This document shows positions 26,098 through 34,515 of a stretch of DNA of 64,000 nucleotides, piece after piece. The stretch lies in NCBI RefSeq assembly GCF_030433435.1, contig NZ_JANRHH010000036.1:118249-182248 (forward strand), written 5' to 3'. Both the position numbers and the translations under genes were made by a program. The stretch is from Polycladomyces subterraneus (GTDB taxonomy: Bacteria > Bacillota > Bacilli > Thermoactinomycetales > JIR-001). Under the pieces are notes generated by a model, which was given only the letters and a program-made list of their open reading frames with translations, ran no database searches and was not told the DNA's origin. The first letter of the stretch is position 1, and the number at the start of each line of letters is the position of its first letter.

Positions 26098-26817
26098 ATG
26101 AAACGGCAGATCGGGTGGATCGGTGTATTAATCATCTTCCTGTTCATGATGACGGGGTGCATGTATCCGCAGAATCTGCGTCAGGATGTCGCACATATAC
26201 CTCAGCATGTGGCGACGGTGCAGGCGGCGGTGGATGCATATCGAAAAAACGAGGGGAATCGGTTGCCCATCAAGGAAAGCGCACCGCAAGAACCATTTCT
26301 GTATGGGAAATACATCATCGATTTTTCCAAACTGCAAGGCTATATCAGCCAAATTCCGCCCAGTGCGTTTGAGCAGGGTGGAGATTTCCTTTATGTGCTG
26401 ACGGTGGTGGACAAGAAGTTGGCGATCCGTCTGTATGATTTGCGGGTGACGGAGAAGCTGCGGGAGTTTCAGCCAGCCATACAGGTTTATCATGAGAAAA
26501 ACGGGAAATGGCCATTCGCCTCCTCGGTAGGCAACGGATTCTATACGATCGATTACCGGGTGTTGAAGACGGACCCGGTGATGATTCCCAGTCCATACCA
26601 TCCCCAATTGCAGCTTCCATTGCTGATTGACGACAAAGGGCGGCTGTACGTGGATTACCGAATGGATGTGATGCAATACCTGCAGCGGTCTACAAAGCGT
26701 CTCCCCGAAGGGACCGACATGGTAGGCTGGTTGGAAAAACAGTCGTTGTTCCTTCCGGCACATACACCACCGATGCGGTTGGAAAAAGGGGAGCCGGTCT
26801 TGGAGCGTGTCCGGTAA
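26098..26817 (+). CDS. YphF-like sporulation lipoprotein
   Basis: A 239-residue lipoprotein. The signal segment ends in the lipobox MTGC, so Cys20 or thereabouts is lipidated. The mature part contains a helical segment (VAHIPQHVATVQAAVDAYRKNEGN) and a repeat-like second half (FQPAIQVYHEKNGKWPFA). It matches B. subtilis YphF in size, position and lipobox. Its role is unknown. ATG 26098 follows AAGAGGAGG. The last codons and stop (CGTGTCCGGTAA) coincide with an inverted-repeat sequence of a mobile element, so the natural C-terminus may have been altered. Confidence 0.78.
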   Translation: MKRQIGWIGVLIIFLFMMTGCMYPQNLRQDVAHIPQHVATVQAAVDAYRKNEGNRLPIKESAPQEPFLYGKYIIDFSKLQGYISQIPPSAFEQGGDFLYVLTVVDKKLAIRLYDLRVTEKLREFQPAIQVYHEKNGKWPFASSVGNGFYTIDYRVLKTDPVMIPSPYHPQLQLPLLIDDKGRLYVDYRMDVMQYLQRSTKRLPEGTDMVGWLEKQSLFLPAHTPPMRLEKGEPVLERVR

Positions 26818-27444
26818 ATTCGTTGGCTAAGGTGTGTCTAACCCAATCTATCAGGCGGTAACGTTTTCCGATGTAGACGTTCCTGGTTATGGCCTGGGGT
26901 GGTCACGGTAAGCATATTTGTCCCTCGGTATTCATACATGTGAAAGCAAACAGATCTGATTTTAATTGCAAAGGACTGAGGCGGATGGAGACAAATGCGT
27001 TGACCGTGGTATTGGTGTTGGCCGCTTTTCTGCTGGGAAGGCTGTCAGCGTCGGTGAAAGTGGTTGGGTTTCGCACCAAACTACAAGATAAAGACGACGA
27101 CCGTACTCCCCAAACGCCGTTCCGTTGGTGATCACAGCCGCAAAATACGGTTCAGGTTGATGGCAATGTCCGAGGGCTCCGATTTCCCGTCTGAAGCTCC
27201 ACACAACAATGGGAAACTCGGACCCTCTCTCTAGAGCGTGTCTGGTGATGATGGTCCAAATGCTTTCCCGCATCGCTGTGCCCTCAAGGAGAAAGTCATG
27301 GCCGCCCCGATCCGGAGCGCATGACGCGGTCAAAAGTACGCTTCTCTTTAGAGGAAGTTACCCGCGATTTCATTTCTGAACTTTTCGGGTCTTCGCTCAC
27401 CTGGAAAGCATTAGCTCCCTCACGGATTTACCAGACACGCGCTC
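26803..27444. mobile_element. Mobile-element inverted repeats (IS or MITE remnant)
   Basis: GAGCGTGTCCGGTAAATT (26803-26820) and the complement of 27426-27444 (reading GAGCGCGTGTCTGGTAAAT) form imperfect terminal inverted repeats. A third copy, GAGCGTGTCTGGTGAT (27234-27249), is directly oriented with the first. Between them 27170-27226 contains a near-perfect inverted repeat (GAGGGCTCCGATTTCCC with GGGAAACTCGGACCCTC). No transposase gene remains, so this is a decayed element or one or two non-autonomous copies. The exact family is not recognised. Confidence 0.5.
26985..27131 (+). CDS. Possible 48-residue membrane peptide
   Basis: ATG 26985 opens a frame beginning METNALTVVLVLAAFLLGRLS, a clear single membrane helix, with a polar charged end (KLQDKDDDRTPQ). 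A weak GAGGCGG precedes it. It lies inside the mobile-element remnant after yphF, which makes it less certain. The amphipathic design looks like a real small protein, but no homologue is recognised. Confidence 0.3.
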   Translation: METNALTVVLVLAAFLLGRLSASVKVVGFRTKLQDKDDDRTPQTPFRW

Positions 27445-27480
27445 GAAATCATGGAAGTTCAACCACTTGTAAGCGATCTC

Positions 27481-27508
27481 AGCCGCAAAAAGCGGCTCTT
27501 TTTTTTTG
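27481..27508 (+). terminator. Terminator upstream of spoIVA
   Basis: AGCCGC, AAAAA and GCGGCT form a hairpin followed by C and nine T residues. It closes whatever transcript enters from the yphF side. Confidence 0.88.
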
Positions 27509-27652
27509 ACCGATATCATAAAGGGAAAATGACCTCATATATTTATAGTGTCCAAAAATCGTACGGGAACAGCGGAGGGGAGGGGAGCGCCCTTTTCGCA
27601 CCGGCGACAATCCGTTGATCATGGTAACGGAACCATTGAAGGAGGGGTTCTC

Positions 27653-29131
27653 GTGAAAAAAATCGATATCTTCAAAGATATTGCGGAACGAACGGGAGGG
27701 GATATTTACCTCGGGGTGGTCGGTGCGGTGCGCACCGGGAAGTCGACGTTTATCAAACGGTTTATGGAGCAAGTGGTGATACCTAACATCAGCGAAGAAT
27801 CCGACCGCATACGGGCGACAGATGAGCTGCCGCACAGCGGGGCGGGCAAGACAATTACGACGATCGAGCCAAAGTTCGTGCCCAATCAGGCGGTCAACAT
27901 TCATGTCAGCGAAGGATTAGACATCAATGTCCGTTTAGTGGACTGCGTCGGCTACGCGATCGAAGGGGCCAAGGGATATGAGGATGAAAACGGTCCACGC
28001 ATGATCAACACCCCTTGGTTTGACGATCCCGTTCCTTTCCAGGAAGCGGCCGAAGTCGGCACGCGCAAGGTGATCCAAGAGCATTCCACGTTGGGCGTGG
28101 TGGTGACGACGGACGGCAGCATTACCGACATCCCCCGCTATGCGTATGAAGAAGTGGAGGAGAGGGTGGTCGAAGAGCTGAAAGAAGTCGGCAAGCCGTT
28201 CATCATGGTGCTCAATTCGAACCGCCCCTACTCGGAACAAACGCAGGCGCTCCGACAGCAGCTGAGCGAGAAATACGACATTCCCGTAATGGCGCTGTCG
28301 GTGGCCAACATGGGTGAAGAAGAGATTCTGCTAGTGATGAAAGAAGTGCTCTTCGAGTTTCCGGTTCATGAGGTAAATGTCAACCTGCCGAGCTGGGTGA
28401 TGGTGCTGGATGAGGACCACTGGTTGCGCCAAGAATTTGAGAATTCTGTCCGTGAAACGGTGAAGGATATCCGTCGTCTGCGCGATGTCGATGCTGTGGT
28501 GGACCAATTTGCAGAGTACGACTTCATCGACCGGGCCGCTCTCTCCGGTATGGACATGGGTCAAGGAATTGCTGAGATCGATCTGTACGCGCCCGATGAA
28601 TTATACGATCAAATCCTGACCGAGGTGGTCGGGGTCGAAATCCGTGGCAAGGATCACCTGTTGGAGTTGATGGTGGAGTTCACGCGGGCCAAAAAGGAAT
28701 ATGACAAGGTAGCTGAAGCGCTGAAGATGGTCCGGACGACCGGTTACGGGGTAGCTGCGCCGACGCTGGACGAAATGACGTTGGATGAGCCGGAGCTGAT
28801 CAAACAGGGTTCTCGGTTCGGGGTCCGGCTCAAGGCAACAGCACCGTCCATTCATATGATCAAGGTGAACGTGCATTCCGAGTTTGCCCCGATCATCGGA
28901 TCGGAAAGGCAAAGCGAAGAACTGGTCAACTACCTGATGCGTGACTTTGAGCAGGATCCCCTGAGAATTTGGGAATCGGACATTTTCGGCCGATCGCTCA
29001 ATTCGATCGTGCGGGAAGGGATTCAAGCCAAATTGTCGATGATGCCGGAAAACGCCCGGTACAAACTACAAGAGACATTGGAGCGGATCATCAACGAAGG
29101 TTCGGGCGGACTGATCGCCATCATCTTATAA
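27653..29131 (+). CDS. spoIVA: Stage IV sporulation protein A (coat morphogenetic ATPase)
   Basis: A 492-residue protein, the same length as B. subtilis SpoIVA, ending in the same style ([11 protein letters not shown]). The Walker A motif GAVRTGKST is at residues 24-32. SpoIVA hydrolyses ATP to polymerise on the forespore surface and form the base of the coat, anchored by SpoVM. GTG 27653 follows AAGGAGGGG. About 115 bases upstream, TCATAAA (27516-27522) and CATATATT (27536-27543) are 13 bases apart and weakly resemble a mother-cell sigma-E promoter. The gene stands alone between terminators. Confidence 0.97.
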   Translation: MKKIDIFKDIAERTGGDIYLGVVGAVRTGKSTFIKRFMEQVVIPNISEESDRIRATDELPHSGAGKTITTIEPKFVPNQAVNIHVSEGLDINVRLVDCVGYAIEGAKGYEDENGPRMINTPWFDDPVPFQEAAEVGTRKVIQEHSTLGVVVTTDGSITDIPRYAYEEVEERVVEELKEVGKPFIMVLNSNRPYSEQTQALRQQLSEKYDIPVMALSVANMGEEEILLVMKEVLFEFPVHEVNVNLPSWVMVLDEDHWLRQEFENSVRETVKDIRRLRDVDAVVDQFAEYDFIDRAALSGMDMGQGIAEIDLYAPDELYDQILTEVVGVEIRGKDHLLELMVEFTRAKKEYDKVAEALKMVRTTGYGVAAPTLDEMTLDEPELIKQGSRFGVRLKATAPSIHMIKVNVHSEFAPIIGSERQSEELVNYLMRDFEQDPLRIWESDIFGRSLNSIVREGIQAKLSMMPENARYKLQETLERIINEGSGGLIAIIL

Positions 29132-29147
29132 AAATGGATTCATTTTG

Positions 29148-29177
29148 AAAAAGCGCTCATTCGGAGTGCTTTTTTTG
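29148..29177 (+). terminator. Terminator of spoIVA
   Basis: AAAAAGCGCTC and GAGTGCTTTTT pair, with one G-U, around a short loop and end in a T run. Confidence 0.82.
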
Positions 29178-29210
29178 CTTTGTTTTTCGCAAAGATACAC
29201 GCGAATCCCC

Positions 29211-29304
29211 TTGAATTCTCCCCACTGTCTGTATTACTATAGGTTTGTCCCTCACGACCGCCTTAGGATCGCCTACTTTCCAGCATTGGAAGGTGCGGTA
29301 GGCG
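29211..29304 (+). promoter_or_regulatory. Promoter and leader hairpin of hbs
   Basis: TTGAAT (29211-29216) and TACTAT (29235-29240), 18 bases apart, make a plausible sigma-A promoter. The leader then folds: CGCCTAC (29270-29276) with GTAGGCG (29298-29304), and inside it TTCC with GGAA. The stem ends about 24 bases before the ribosome site. Confidence 0.5.
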
Positions 29305-29342
29305 GTGAAGCGAAGGGGGTCTTGAGAGAGGAGGTGAGGGTT

Positions 29343-29618
29343 GTGAACAAAACGGAATTGATCGCCAAAGTGGCGGAAAAAACCCAAATGACGAAGAAAG
29401 ATGCCACCCAATCCGTTGAAGCCGTGTTGGAAGCCATCACCGAAGCGCTGAAAAACGGTGAGAAAGTGCAACTGATCGGGTTTGGCAACTTCGAAGTACG
29501 CGAACGCGCTGCCCGCAAAGGGCGCAACCCGCAAACCGGAAAAGAAATCACGATTCCGGCCAGCAAGGTTCCGGCTTTCAAACCGGGCAAAGCGCTTAAG
29601 GACGAAGTGAACAAGTAA
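29343..29618 (+). CDS. hbs: HU-type DNA-binding protein
   Basis: A 91-residue HU protein starting [21 protein letters not shown]. The DNA-binding arm has the signature [24 protein letters not shown], and the end is [12 protein letters not shown] dimers bend and compact the nucleoid. GTG 29343 has a perfect AGAGGAGGTGA nearby, and the open frame upstream has no homology. The position between spoIVA and folE is that of B. subtilis hbs (hupA). Confidence 0.97.
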   Translation: MNKTELIAKVAEKTQMTKKDATQSVEAVLEAITEALKNGEKVQLIGFGNFEVRERAARKGRNPQTGKEITIPASKVPAFKPGKALKDEVNK

Positions 29619-29668
29619 TGAAAAGTACTAATCACAGGTCACGGCCTGTGGGGGTACATATGAACGTC

Positions 29669-29693
29669 AAGGCCCGTATCCCGGGCCTTTTTA
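29669..29693 (+). terminator. Terminator of hbs
   Basis: AAGGCCCG and CGGGCCTT pair around TATCC, followed by TTTATT. Confidence 0.85.
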
Positions 29694-29698
29694 TTATA

Positions 29699-29707
29699 TG
29701 GTATAAT
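29699..29707 (+). promoter_or_regulatory. Extended -10 promoter of folE
   Basis: TGGTATAAT (29699-29707) is a perfect extended -10, directly after the hbs terminator and 89 bases before folE. Confidence 0.6.
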
Positions 29708-29795
29708 GGCGAGGACGTTTTGATGATTTGCTCCAGTGACAGTCGGGATAGGAATCAGTGTCAAACGGACAGACTATGTGGAGGCGAAATGAAAT

Positions 29796-30362
29796 ATGCG
29801 AGTGGATCACGAAAAGATTCAGACCGCGGTGCGGATGATCCTGGAGGCGATCGGAGAGGATCCGGATCGGGAAGGTCTGAGGGATACACCGGCTCGTGTG
29901 GCTCGAATGTATGAGGAAGTGTTTGCTGGATTGGATCAGGATCCTGGCGAATATTTTTCAGTCATATTTAGCGAAGAGCATGAAGAGTTGGTTTTGGTGA
30001 AGGATATTCCGTTTTTCTCTATGTGCGAACACCATTTGGTTCCCTTTTACGGAAAAGCACATGTCGGATACATTCCCCGTGGCGGACGTGTGACCGGTCT
30101 CAGCAAATTGGCGCGGGCGGTGGAGGCTGTTGCGCGGCGTCCGCAATTGCAGGAGCGCATTACCGCTACCGTAGCAGATGCGATCATGGATAAACTGGAT
30201 CCTCACGGAGTGATTGTCGTGTTGGAGGCCGAACACATGTGCATGACGATGCGGGGCGTGAAAAAGCCAGGCTCCAAAACCGTCACATCGGCCGTTCGCG
30301 GTATATTCGCCGAAAATGCTGCGGCCCGTGCGGAGGCGCTGAGTCTGATCGGGATTCGATAA
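29796..30362 (+). CDS. folE: GTP cyclohydrolase I (MtrA/FolE)
   Basis: A 188-residue enzyme that converts GTP to dihydroneopterin triphosphate, the first step of folate synthesis. Zinc ligands are Cys77 and His80 (CEHH) and Cys149 (MCMTMRGV); [16 protein letters not shown] and [11 protein letters not shown] complete the active site. It is called mtrA in B. subtilis, where it also precedes mtrB. Here a tRNA-Pro gene and a terminator separate it from mtrB, breaking the mtrAB operon. A GGAGG eleven bases upstream serves ATG 29796. Confidence 0.96.
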   Translation: MRVDHEKIQTAVRMILEAIGEDPDREGLRDTPARVARMYEEVFAGLDQDPGEYFSVIFSEEHEELVLVKDIPFFSMCEHHLVPFYGKAHVGYIPRGGRVTGLSKLARAVEAVARRPQLQERITATVADAIMDKLDPHGVIVVLEAEHMCMTMRGVKKPGSKTVTSAVRGIFAENAAARAEALSLIGIR

Positions 30363-30382
30363 AAAAATTTGCCCGACAACCC

Positions 30383-30411
30383 TTGACAGAAACACAGTTC
30401 CGAGATATATT
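30383..30411 (+). promoter_or_regulatory. Promoter of tRNA-Pro
   Basis: TTGACA (30383-30388), 17 bases and TATATT (30406-30411), 43 bases before the tRNA. Confidence 0.8.
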
Positions 30412-30454
30412 TATAACTGTCGCTTCTGCGTCAGGATATATCTTGGAACGATGT

Positions 30455-30531
30455 CGGGCTATGGCGCAGCTTGGTAGCGCGCTTGCATGGGGCGCAAGAG
30501 GTCGTCGGTTCAAATCCGGCTAGCCCGACCA
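30455..30531 (+). tRNA. tRNA-Pro (GGG)
   Basis: A 77-base tRNA with acceptor CGGGCTA/TAGCCCG and encoded CCA. The anticodon loop ATGGGGC on stem CTTGC/GCAAG gives anticodon GGG. Confidence 0.93.
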
Positions 30532-30535
30532 AACC

Positions 30536-30567
30536 AGACTCTCCGTAAACGGTCGGAGGGTCTTTTT
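30536..30567 (+). terminator. Terminator after tRNA-Pro
   Basis: AGACTCTCCG and CGGAGGGTCT pair, with one G-U, and are followed by TTTTTC. It separates the tRNA from mtrB. Confidence 0.85.
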
Positions 30568-30587
30568 CTTTTATTCTCGATTCTCCA

Positions 30588-30617
30588 TTGACAGGGCGTC
30601 GGCGAATGAGGCATAGT
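30588..30617 (+). promoter_or_regulatory. Probable promoter of mtrB
   Basis: TTGACA (30588-30593) and CATAGT (30612-30617) are 18 bases apart, 30 bases before the mtrB start, giving mtrB its own promoter. Confidence 0.5.
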
Positions 30618-30646
30618 GTGATTGATCAATAGAGGAGGCGATGGGG

Positions 30647-30868
30647 ATGGAACCGATTACAAGCGATTATATCGTGATCAAGGCGAGAGAAAACGGGGTC
30701 AATGTAATCGGGTTGACAAGGGGCAAGGATACACGGTTTCATCACTCGGAAAAGCTGGACAAAGGAGAAGTGATGATCGCGCAATTTACGGAACACACTT
30801 CGGCAATCAAGGTTCGCGGCAAGGCGACGATTTTGACGCGATATGGAACGATCGACACGGATGAGTGA
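30647..30868 (+). CDS. mtrB: Trp RNA-binding attenuation protein (TRAP)
   Basis: A 73-residue TRAP subunit. The core [37 protein letters not shown] is nearly the same as in B. subtilis, including the Lys and Arg residues that contact (G/U)AG triplets ([21 protein letters not shown]). Eleven subunits form a ring that, loaded with tryptophan, wraps leader RNA and blocks trp expression. The start is ATG 30647, eight bases after AGAGGAGG; ATG 30641 is too close. The leader before trpD at 42384-42489 is its evident target in this window. Confidence 0.97.
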   Translation: MEPITSDYIVIKARENGVNVIGLTRGKDTRFHHSEKLDKGEVMIAQFTEHTSAIKVRGKATILTRYGTIDTDE

Positions 30869-30938
30869 ACACAGGAAGGCATGATTTCCCCACCGTTCCG
30901 ATACAATGGTCTTTAGGACGGGGAAAGGGGGAAGGGCC

Positions 30939-31424
30939 ATGAAGCGATTGGCCCGGGCGTTGCTTGCGTCGGTGTTTTTGTCCGTGATGCTGGCCGTATT
31001 GTTGTCATTGGCGCCGGTGATGTCAAAGCGTGGTAGCGGTTCGCTTCCCGTATTTCAGGTGGAACAGCCGATTCATTTGACGGAAGGAACGTTGGTCGAT
31101 TTTTTATCCCGTCAACCGATGGAGATGCGGCTTCACCACGTGGAGTGGGAGCGCAACAATTTATCGCTGGATTTGTCGACCACCCGTTTGACAAATGAGC
31201 GGTACCGGGAGATATATCTCTTGATTCAGCGTACACTCACGCAGACGGACAATGTGGCATCGGTGCGTCTGACGGTATATAATGCATCTCCGGCCACGCC
31301 AGAACTGCTGATGACGGTACGGGCAACACGGGTGGATCTGCGTGAGAGCCCCGTGGTGCATCAGGAGTCCGGACGGTCGTACCTGCAATATCTGGAACGT
31401 TTTTTTGAGGTGAAACGATACTGA
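30939..31424 (+). CDS. Hypothetical membrane-anchored protein
   Basis: A 161-residue protein with an N-terminal membrane helix or uncleaved signal (residues 5-26, ARALLASVFLSVMLAVLLSLAP) and a soluble mixed domain facing outward. Residues 60-130 (MRLHHVEWERNNLSLDLS...) suggest a small beta-rich fold. I do not recognise it. ATG 30939 is preceded by AAAGGGGGAAGGG. It stands between mtrB and hepS, where B. subtilis has no equivalent gene, and appears to be a single-gene unit. Confidence 0.62.
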   Translation: MKRLARALLASVFLSVMLAVLLSLAPVMSKRGSGSLPVFQVEQPIHLTEGTLVDFLSRQPMEMRLHHVEWERNNLSLDLSTTRLTNERYREIYLLIQRTLTQTDNVASVRLTVYNASPATPELLMTVRATRVDLRESPVVHQESGRSYLQYLERFFEVKRY

Positions 31425-31469
31425 TAAACCGTTCAGGAAGAGGAGATTCGTGTCGCTTCGCCAAAATTA

Positions 31470-31478
31470 TGGTATACT
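31470..31478 (+). promoter_or_regulatory. Extended -10 promoter of the hepS operon
   Basis: TGGTATACT (31470-31478) lies 52 bases before hepS; no strong -35 accompanies it. Confidence 0.5.
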
Positions 31479-31529
31479 GGACGAGAAGCATCACGTGTCA
31501 TTGATCTGTCTGTAGGTGGGGGGCGCGAC

Positions 31530-32282
31530 ATGACGTCCGTACATACCGAATGGGAATTCATCGTGGAAGAAGTCGCTCAATATGCAGAAAACCCGTTTGT
31601 CAAGCGCTGTCTTGGCCGACCTCATGTGCCATCTTTTTTTGTGCAGGTACTTTATATGATGTTGAAGTCGCATGAACTGCCCATATCGCGGATTCGCCGG
31701 CTGTGTACGGCGACTGCTTTGTTGCAGATGGCCTTGGACATTCACGAAACGGTCTCTCTGGACAAGCCGCAAACGGAAGAGCAAATGCGCATACGTCAAC
31801 TCACAGTGTTGGCGGGTGATTATTATTCCAGTCAGTTTTACCGTTTATTGAGCGAGCAGGGAGAAGTGGAAGCCGTAGCATGTTTAGCCCAGGCAACCTG
31901 CCGCATCAACGAAGCGAAAATGCGTTTGTATGCGTTGCGCGGTGATACACGAACGTCATCCTCGGTGTGGCTTCCTTTGATTCGGCGAATCCGGGGCGAA
32001 TTGCTTGCGGCGTTGGCCGATTTTTTTCATGTAGAAAACAGATGGGGCCATCCATGGCGCCCACTGGCGGAGCGGTTGATGGCGCTCGATTATCTCGTCT
32101 CGCCCCGCGTGAAAGAGACATTTCCGTGGTCGGTTGACGAATCGGTTCCGACCGTCCTGTTGGAGGAGATCCAATCCTGGTTGGAGGGAGCAAAGCAGTC
32201 GGTAGCGCACCAAGAATGGGCGGAGGCGATCCAGCGCAGATTTGCTTCGGTATTGGGAGAGCCGCTACTCCGGGAAGGGTGA
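31530..32282 (+). CDS. hepS: Heptaprenyl diphosphate synthase component I
   Basis: A 250-residue HepS-like protein (LYMMLKSHELPISRIRRLCTATALLQMALDIHETV). It has no DDxxD motif, as expected: component I is the regulatory small subunit that sets chain length with HepT, the catalytic subunit encoded at 35372. Together they make the C35 side chain of menaquinone-7. The middle (YYSSQFYRLLSEQGEVEAVACLAQA) is characteristic of the family. A GGTGGGGGG site precedes ATG 31530. It heads a run of six closely packed genes for menaquinone. Confidence 0.9.
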   Translation: MTSVHTEWEFIVEEVAQYAENPFVKRCLGRPHVPSFFVQVLYMMLKSHELPISRIRRLCTATALLQMALDIHETVSLDKPQTEEQMRIRQLTVLAGDYYSSQFYRLLSEQGEVEAVACLAQATCRINEAKMRLYALRGDTRTSSSVWLPLIRRIRGELLAALADFFHVENRWGHPWRPLAERLMALDYLVSPRVKETFPWSVDESVPTVLLEEIQSWLEGAKQSVAHQEWAEAIQRRFASVLGEPLLREG

Positions 32283-32286
32283 AATC

Positions 32287-33024
32287 ATGACGGTGGATCA
32301 GGACCAAATGTTTCGGTCGAAAGAGCAGTTTGTCCACAGTGTCTTTGAAAGTATTGCCCATCGCTATGATCAGATGAACACGATCCTCAGTTTCAGGCGT
32401 CACAAGGCTTGGCGCAAATTCACCATGAAGATGATGGCAGTCAAGCCGGGCGATACCGCCATCGACGTCTGTTGCGGGACATGCGACTGGGCAATCGCGC
32501 TCGCGGAGGCGTCGGGGACGGGAGAGATCGTGGGGCTGGATTTCAGCCAAAATATGCTGAAAGTGGCGGAAAGAAAAATTGGCGAAAGGGGACTTGACCG
32601 GCAAATCCGCTTGATTCACGGCAACGCGATGGCATTGCCGTTTGCGGACAACACCTTCGACCACGCGACGATCGGCTTTGCCTTGCGCAACGTGCCGGAT
32701 TACCGTCATGTGTTGCGTGAAATGGCCCGTGTGGTCAAACCGGGTGGTCAGGTGGTTTCACTGGAATTATCCAAGCCGACCTGGGCACCGTTTCGCGCGG
32801 TGTACTATCTCTACTTTCGACGGATTCTACCCTGGCTGGGCAAATGGTTGGCAGGACGGTACGAGCAATACCGCTGGTTGCCGGAATCATTGGTTCAATT
32901 TCCCGATTACAAGGAATTGGCACGCATCATGGAAGAAGAAGGTGTATTTGAATCGGTGCGCGTCTATCCGTTGACTGGCGGGATTGCGGCGGTGCACATC
33001 GGTATCAAGAAACGGGACGCATGA
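32287..33024 (+). CDS. menG: Demethylmenaquinone methyltransferase
   Basis: A 245-residue UbiE/MenG methyltransferase. SAM binding is shown by AIDVCCGTCDWAIAL near residue 58 and GLDFSQNML; the family motif LRNVPDYRHVLREMARVVKPGG follows. It adds the methyl group that completes menaquinone. ATG 32287 lies four bases after the hepS stop with GGGAAGGGTG in front. In B. subtilis the next gene is hepT; here three futalosine-pathway genes intervene. Confidence 0.94.
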   Translation: MTVDQDQMFRSKEQFVHSVFESIAHRYDQMNTILSFRRHKAWRKFTMKMMAVKPGDTAIDVCCGTCDWAIALAEASGTGEIVGLDFSQNMLKVAERKIGERGLDRQIRLIHGNAMALPFADNTFDHATIGFALRNVPDYRHVLREMARVVKPGGQVVSLELSKPTWAPFRAVYYLYFRRILPWLGKWLAGRYEQYRWLPESLVQFPDYKELARIMEEEGVFESVRVYPLTGGIAAVHIGIKKRDA

Positions 33025-33046
33025 GAGATAGAAAGGTCGATGTAGG

Positions 33047-33919
33047 ATGCAATGGTGGCAAAAGATCAGGATCATCCTTAATATGATCAAGTTTGAACAT
33101 ACCGTGTTCGCTTTGCCATTCGCCTATCTGGGTGCCTTATTGGGTAATGTGATGGTGGAGGGCAGTTTGCCCACCTGGCGTGAGGTCGGTTGGATCACCT
33201 TAGCCATGGTAGGTGCGCGCAGTGCAGCGATGGCGCTCAACCGATTGATCGACCGCCATATCGACGCGAAAAACCCACGGACGGCACAGCGGGAAATTCC
33301 ATCAGGTAAAATTTCAGTCCCGGCAGTGTGGGTGTTTGTACTCGTCTCATTCCTCTTGCTGTTTGTGGCTGCCTGGCAATTGAACCCATTGGCCGTCAAG
33401 CTGATGCCAATCGCCGTGTTGGTGTTGACCGTTTACTCCTACACCAAGCGGTTTACCTGGGCGTGTCATTTGGTGCTGGGTGCGGCGCTCGGTTTGGCAC
33501 CCATGGGCGGATGGGTGGCTGCCACCGGGCAACTGGACGGGACGGCCTGGTTGTTGTTTGCGACGGTAGCGTTGTGGACAGCAGGGTTTGATGTCATCTA
33601 TGCGTGTCAGGACATCGATTTCGATCGTCAGGAAGGGTTATTTTCCATCCCGGCACGATTCGGTTTGGCCCGTGCACTCCGCTATTCGGCATGGATGCAC
33701 ATTGGAACCGCCATCGGCCTCATTCTGCTGATCCAGATCACACCGCTCAGTGCGTGGTACGGAGTCGGGGTATTGATCGCATTGGCGATTCTGTATTATG
33801 AGCACCGCATTGTGTCACCCGACGATTTATCCCGTCTGAACACGGCCTTTTTCACGATGAATGGCGTATTGAGCGTGATTGTGTTTCTCTTTGCGATTGT
33901 GGATGTGATACTTAGATGA
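33047..33919 (+). CDS. mqnP: UbiA-like prenyltransferase (MqnP type)
   Basis: A 290-residue polyprenyltransferase with eight or nine hydrophobic helices. The two Asp-rich motifs are NRLIDRHID (Asn65 to Asp73) and DIDFDRQEG near residue 190. It resembles the 4-hydroxybenzoate/MqnP branch rather than MenA. With mqnA two genes downstream, its likely substrate is 1,4-dihydroxy-6-naphthoate, prenylated with the heptaprenyl diphosphate made by HepST. The assignment of substrate is inference from context. The gene overlaps ubiX by four bases. Confidence 0.85.
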   Translation: MQWWQKIRIILNMIKFEHTVFALPFAYLGALLGNVMVEGSLPTWREVGWITLAMVGARSAAMALNRLIDRHIDAKNPRTAQREIPSGKISVPAVWVFVLVSFLLLFVAAWQLNPLAVKLMPIAVLVLTVYSYTKRFTWACHLVLGAALGLAPMGGWVAATGQLDGTAWLLFATVALWTAGFDVIYACQDIDFDRQEGLFSIPARFGLARALRYSAWMHIGTAIGLILLIQITPLSAWYGVGVLIALAILYYEHRIVSPDDLSRLNTAFFTMNGVLSVIVFLFAIVDVILR

Positions 33920-34515
33920 GTGCCAAACGTTTTGTGGTGGGCATGACGGGGGCGAGCGGCGCCCCCTATGCATTGTGTTTGTTGGAAGAATTGCTTCGCC
34001 AAGGACACGAAGTCCATCTGGTGGTGACGGAAGCCGCCTGGCGGGTACTGAAGGAAGAGCACGATTGGGACGTGTCCGCCCGGGAGGGGGTTTTTCGTGA
34101 TAGGTGGCGGAACTTGCCCGGAAGGCTAGTCCATCATCCGATCAAGGATATCGGGGCTTCGATCGCCTCGGGTTCCTATCCGGTGGACGCGATGGTAGTG
34201 ATCCCCTGTTCGATGGGGACCCTGGCGAAGCTGGCTGCCGGATTGTCCACCAACCTCCTGGAGCGGGCGGCGGATGTGATGATCAAGGAAGGGCGTCCGC
34301 TTGTATTGGTACCACGCGAGACCCCGTTGTCTCCTATTCACTTGGAAAATATGTTACGTCTCTCCAGAATCGGCGTCAAAATCGTTCCGGCGATGCCGGC
34401 TTTCTACCACCGTCCCGAAACATTGGACGACATCGTGCGGTTTGTGGCCGGTAAGGCGCTGGATCAGATGTCGGTTCCGCACCAATTGTATCGACGATGG
34501 GAGGGTAGGCGATGA
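33916..34515 (+). CDS. ubiX: UbiX-family flavin prenyltransferase
   Basis: A 199-residue flavoprotein of the UbiX family. Signatures are GMTGASGAPYALCLLEEL near residue 10, the SIASGSYPVDAMVVIPCSMGTLA stretch near residue 83, and LVLVPRETPLSPIHLENML. UbiX attaches a dimethylallyl group to FMN to make the prenylated cofactor of UbiD-type decarboxylases. In futalosine-pathway genomes it sits beside mqnP and mqnA, where a decarboxylation of 1,4-dihydroxy-6-naphthoate-type intermediates is needed. No ubiD is in the window. ATGA overlaps join it to both neighbours. Confidence 0.92.
   Translation: MSAKRFVVGMTGASGAPYALCLLEELLRQGHEVHLVVTEAAWRVLKEEHDWDVSAREGVFRDRWRNLPGRLVHHPIKDIGASIASGSYPVDAMVVIPCSMGTLAKLAAGLSTNLLERAADVMIKEGRPLVLVPRETPLSPIHLENMLRLSRIGVKIVPAMPAFYHRPETLDDIVRFVAGKALDQMSVPHQLYRRWEGRR

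Noticed and set aside
26962..27333. 123-residue minus-strand frame in the yphF-spoIVA gap
   Set aside because: No ribosome site and no recognisable motif; it overlaps the mobile-element inverted repeats and is probably random.
29145..29342. N-terminal extension of HU
   Set aside because: The frame is open for 66 more codons, but it covers a terminator, a promoter and a hairpin, and HU homologues begin at GTG 29343.
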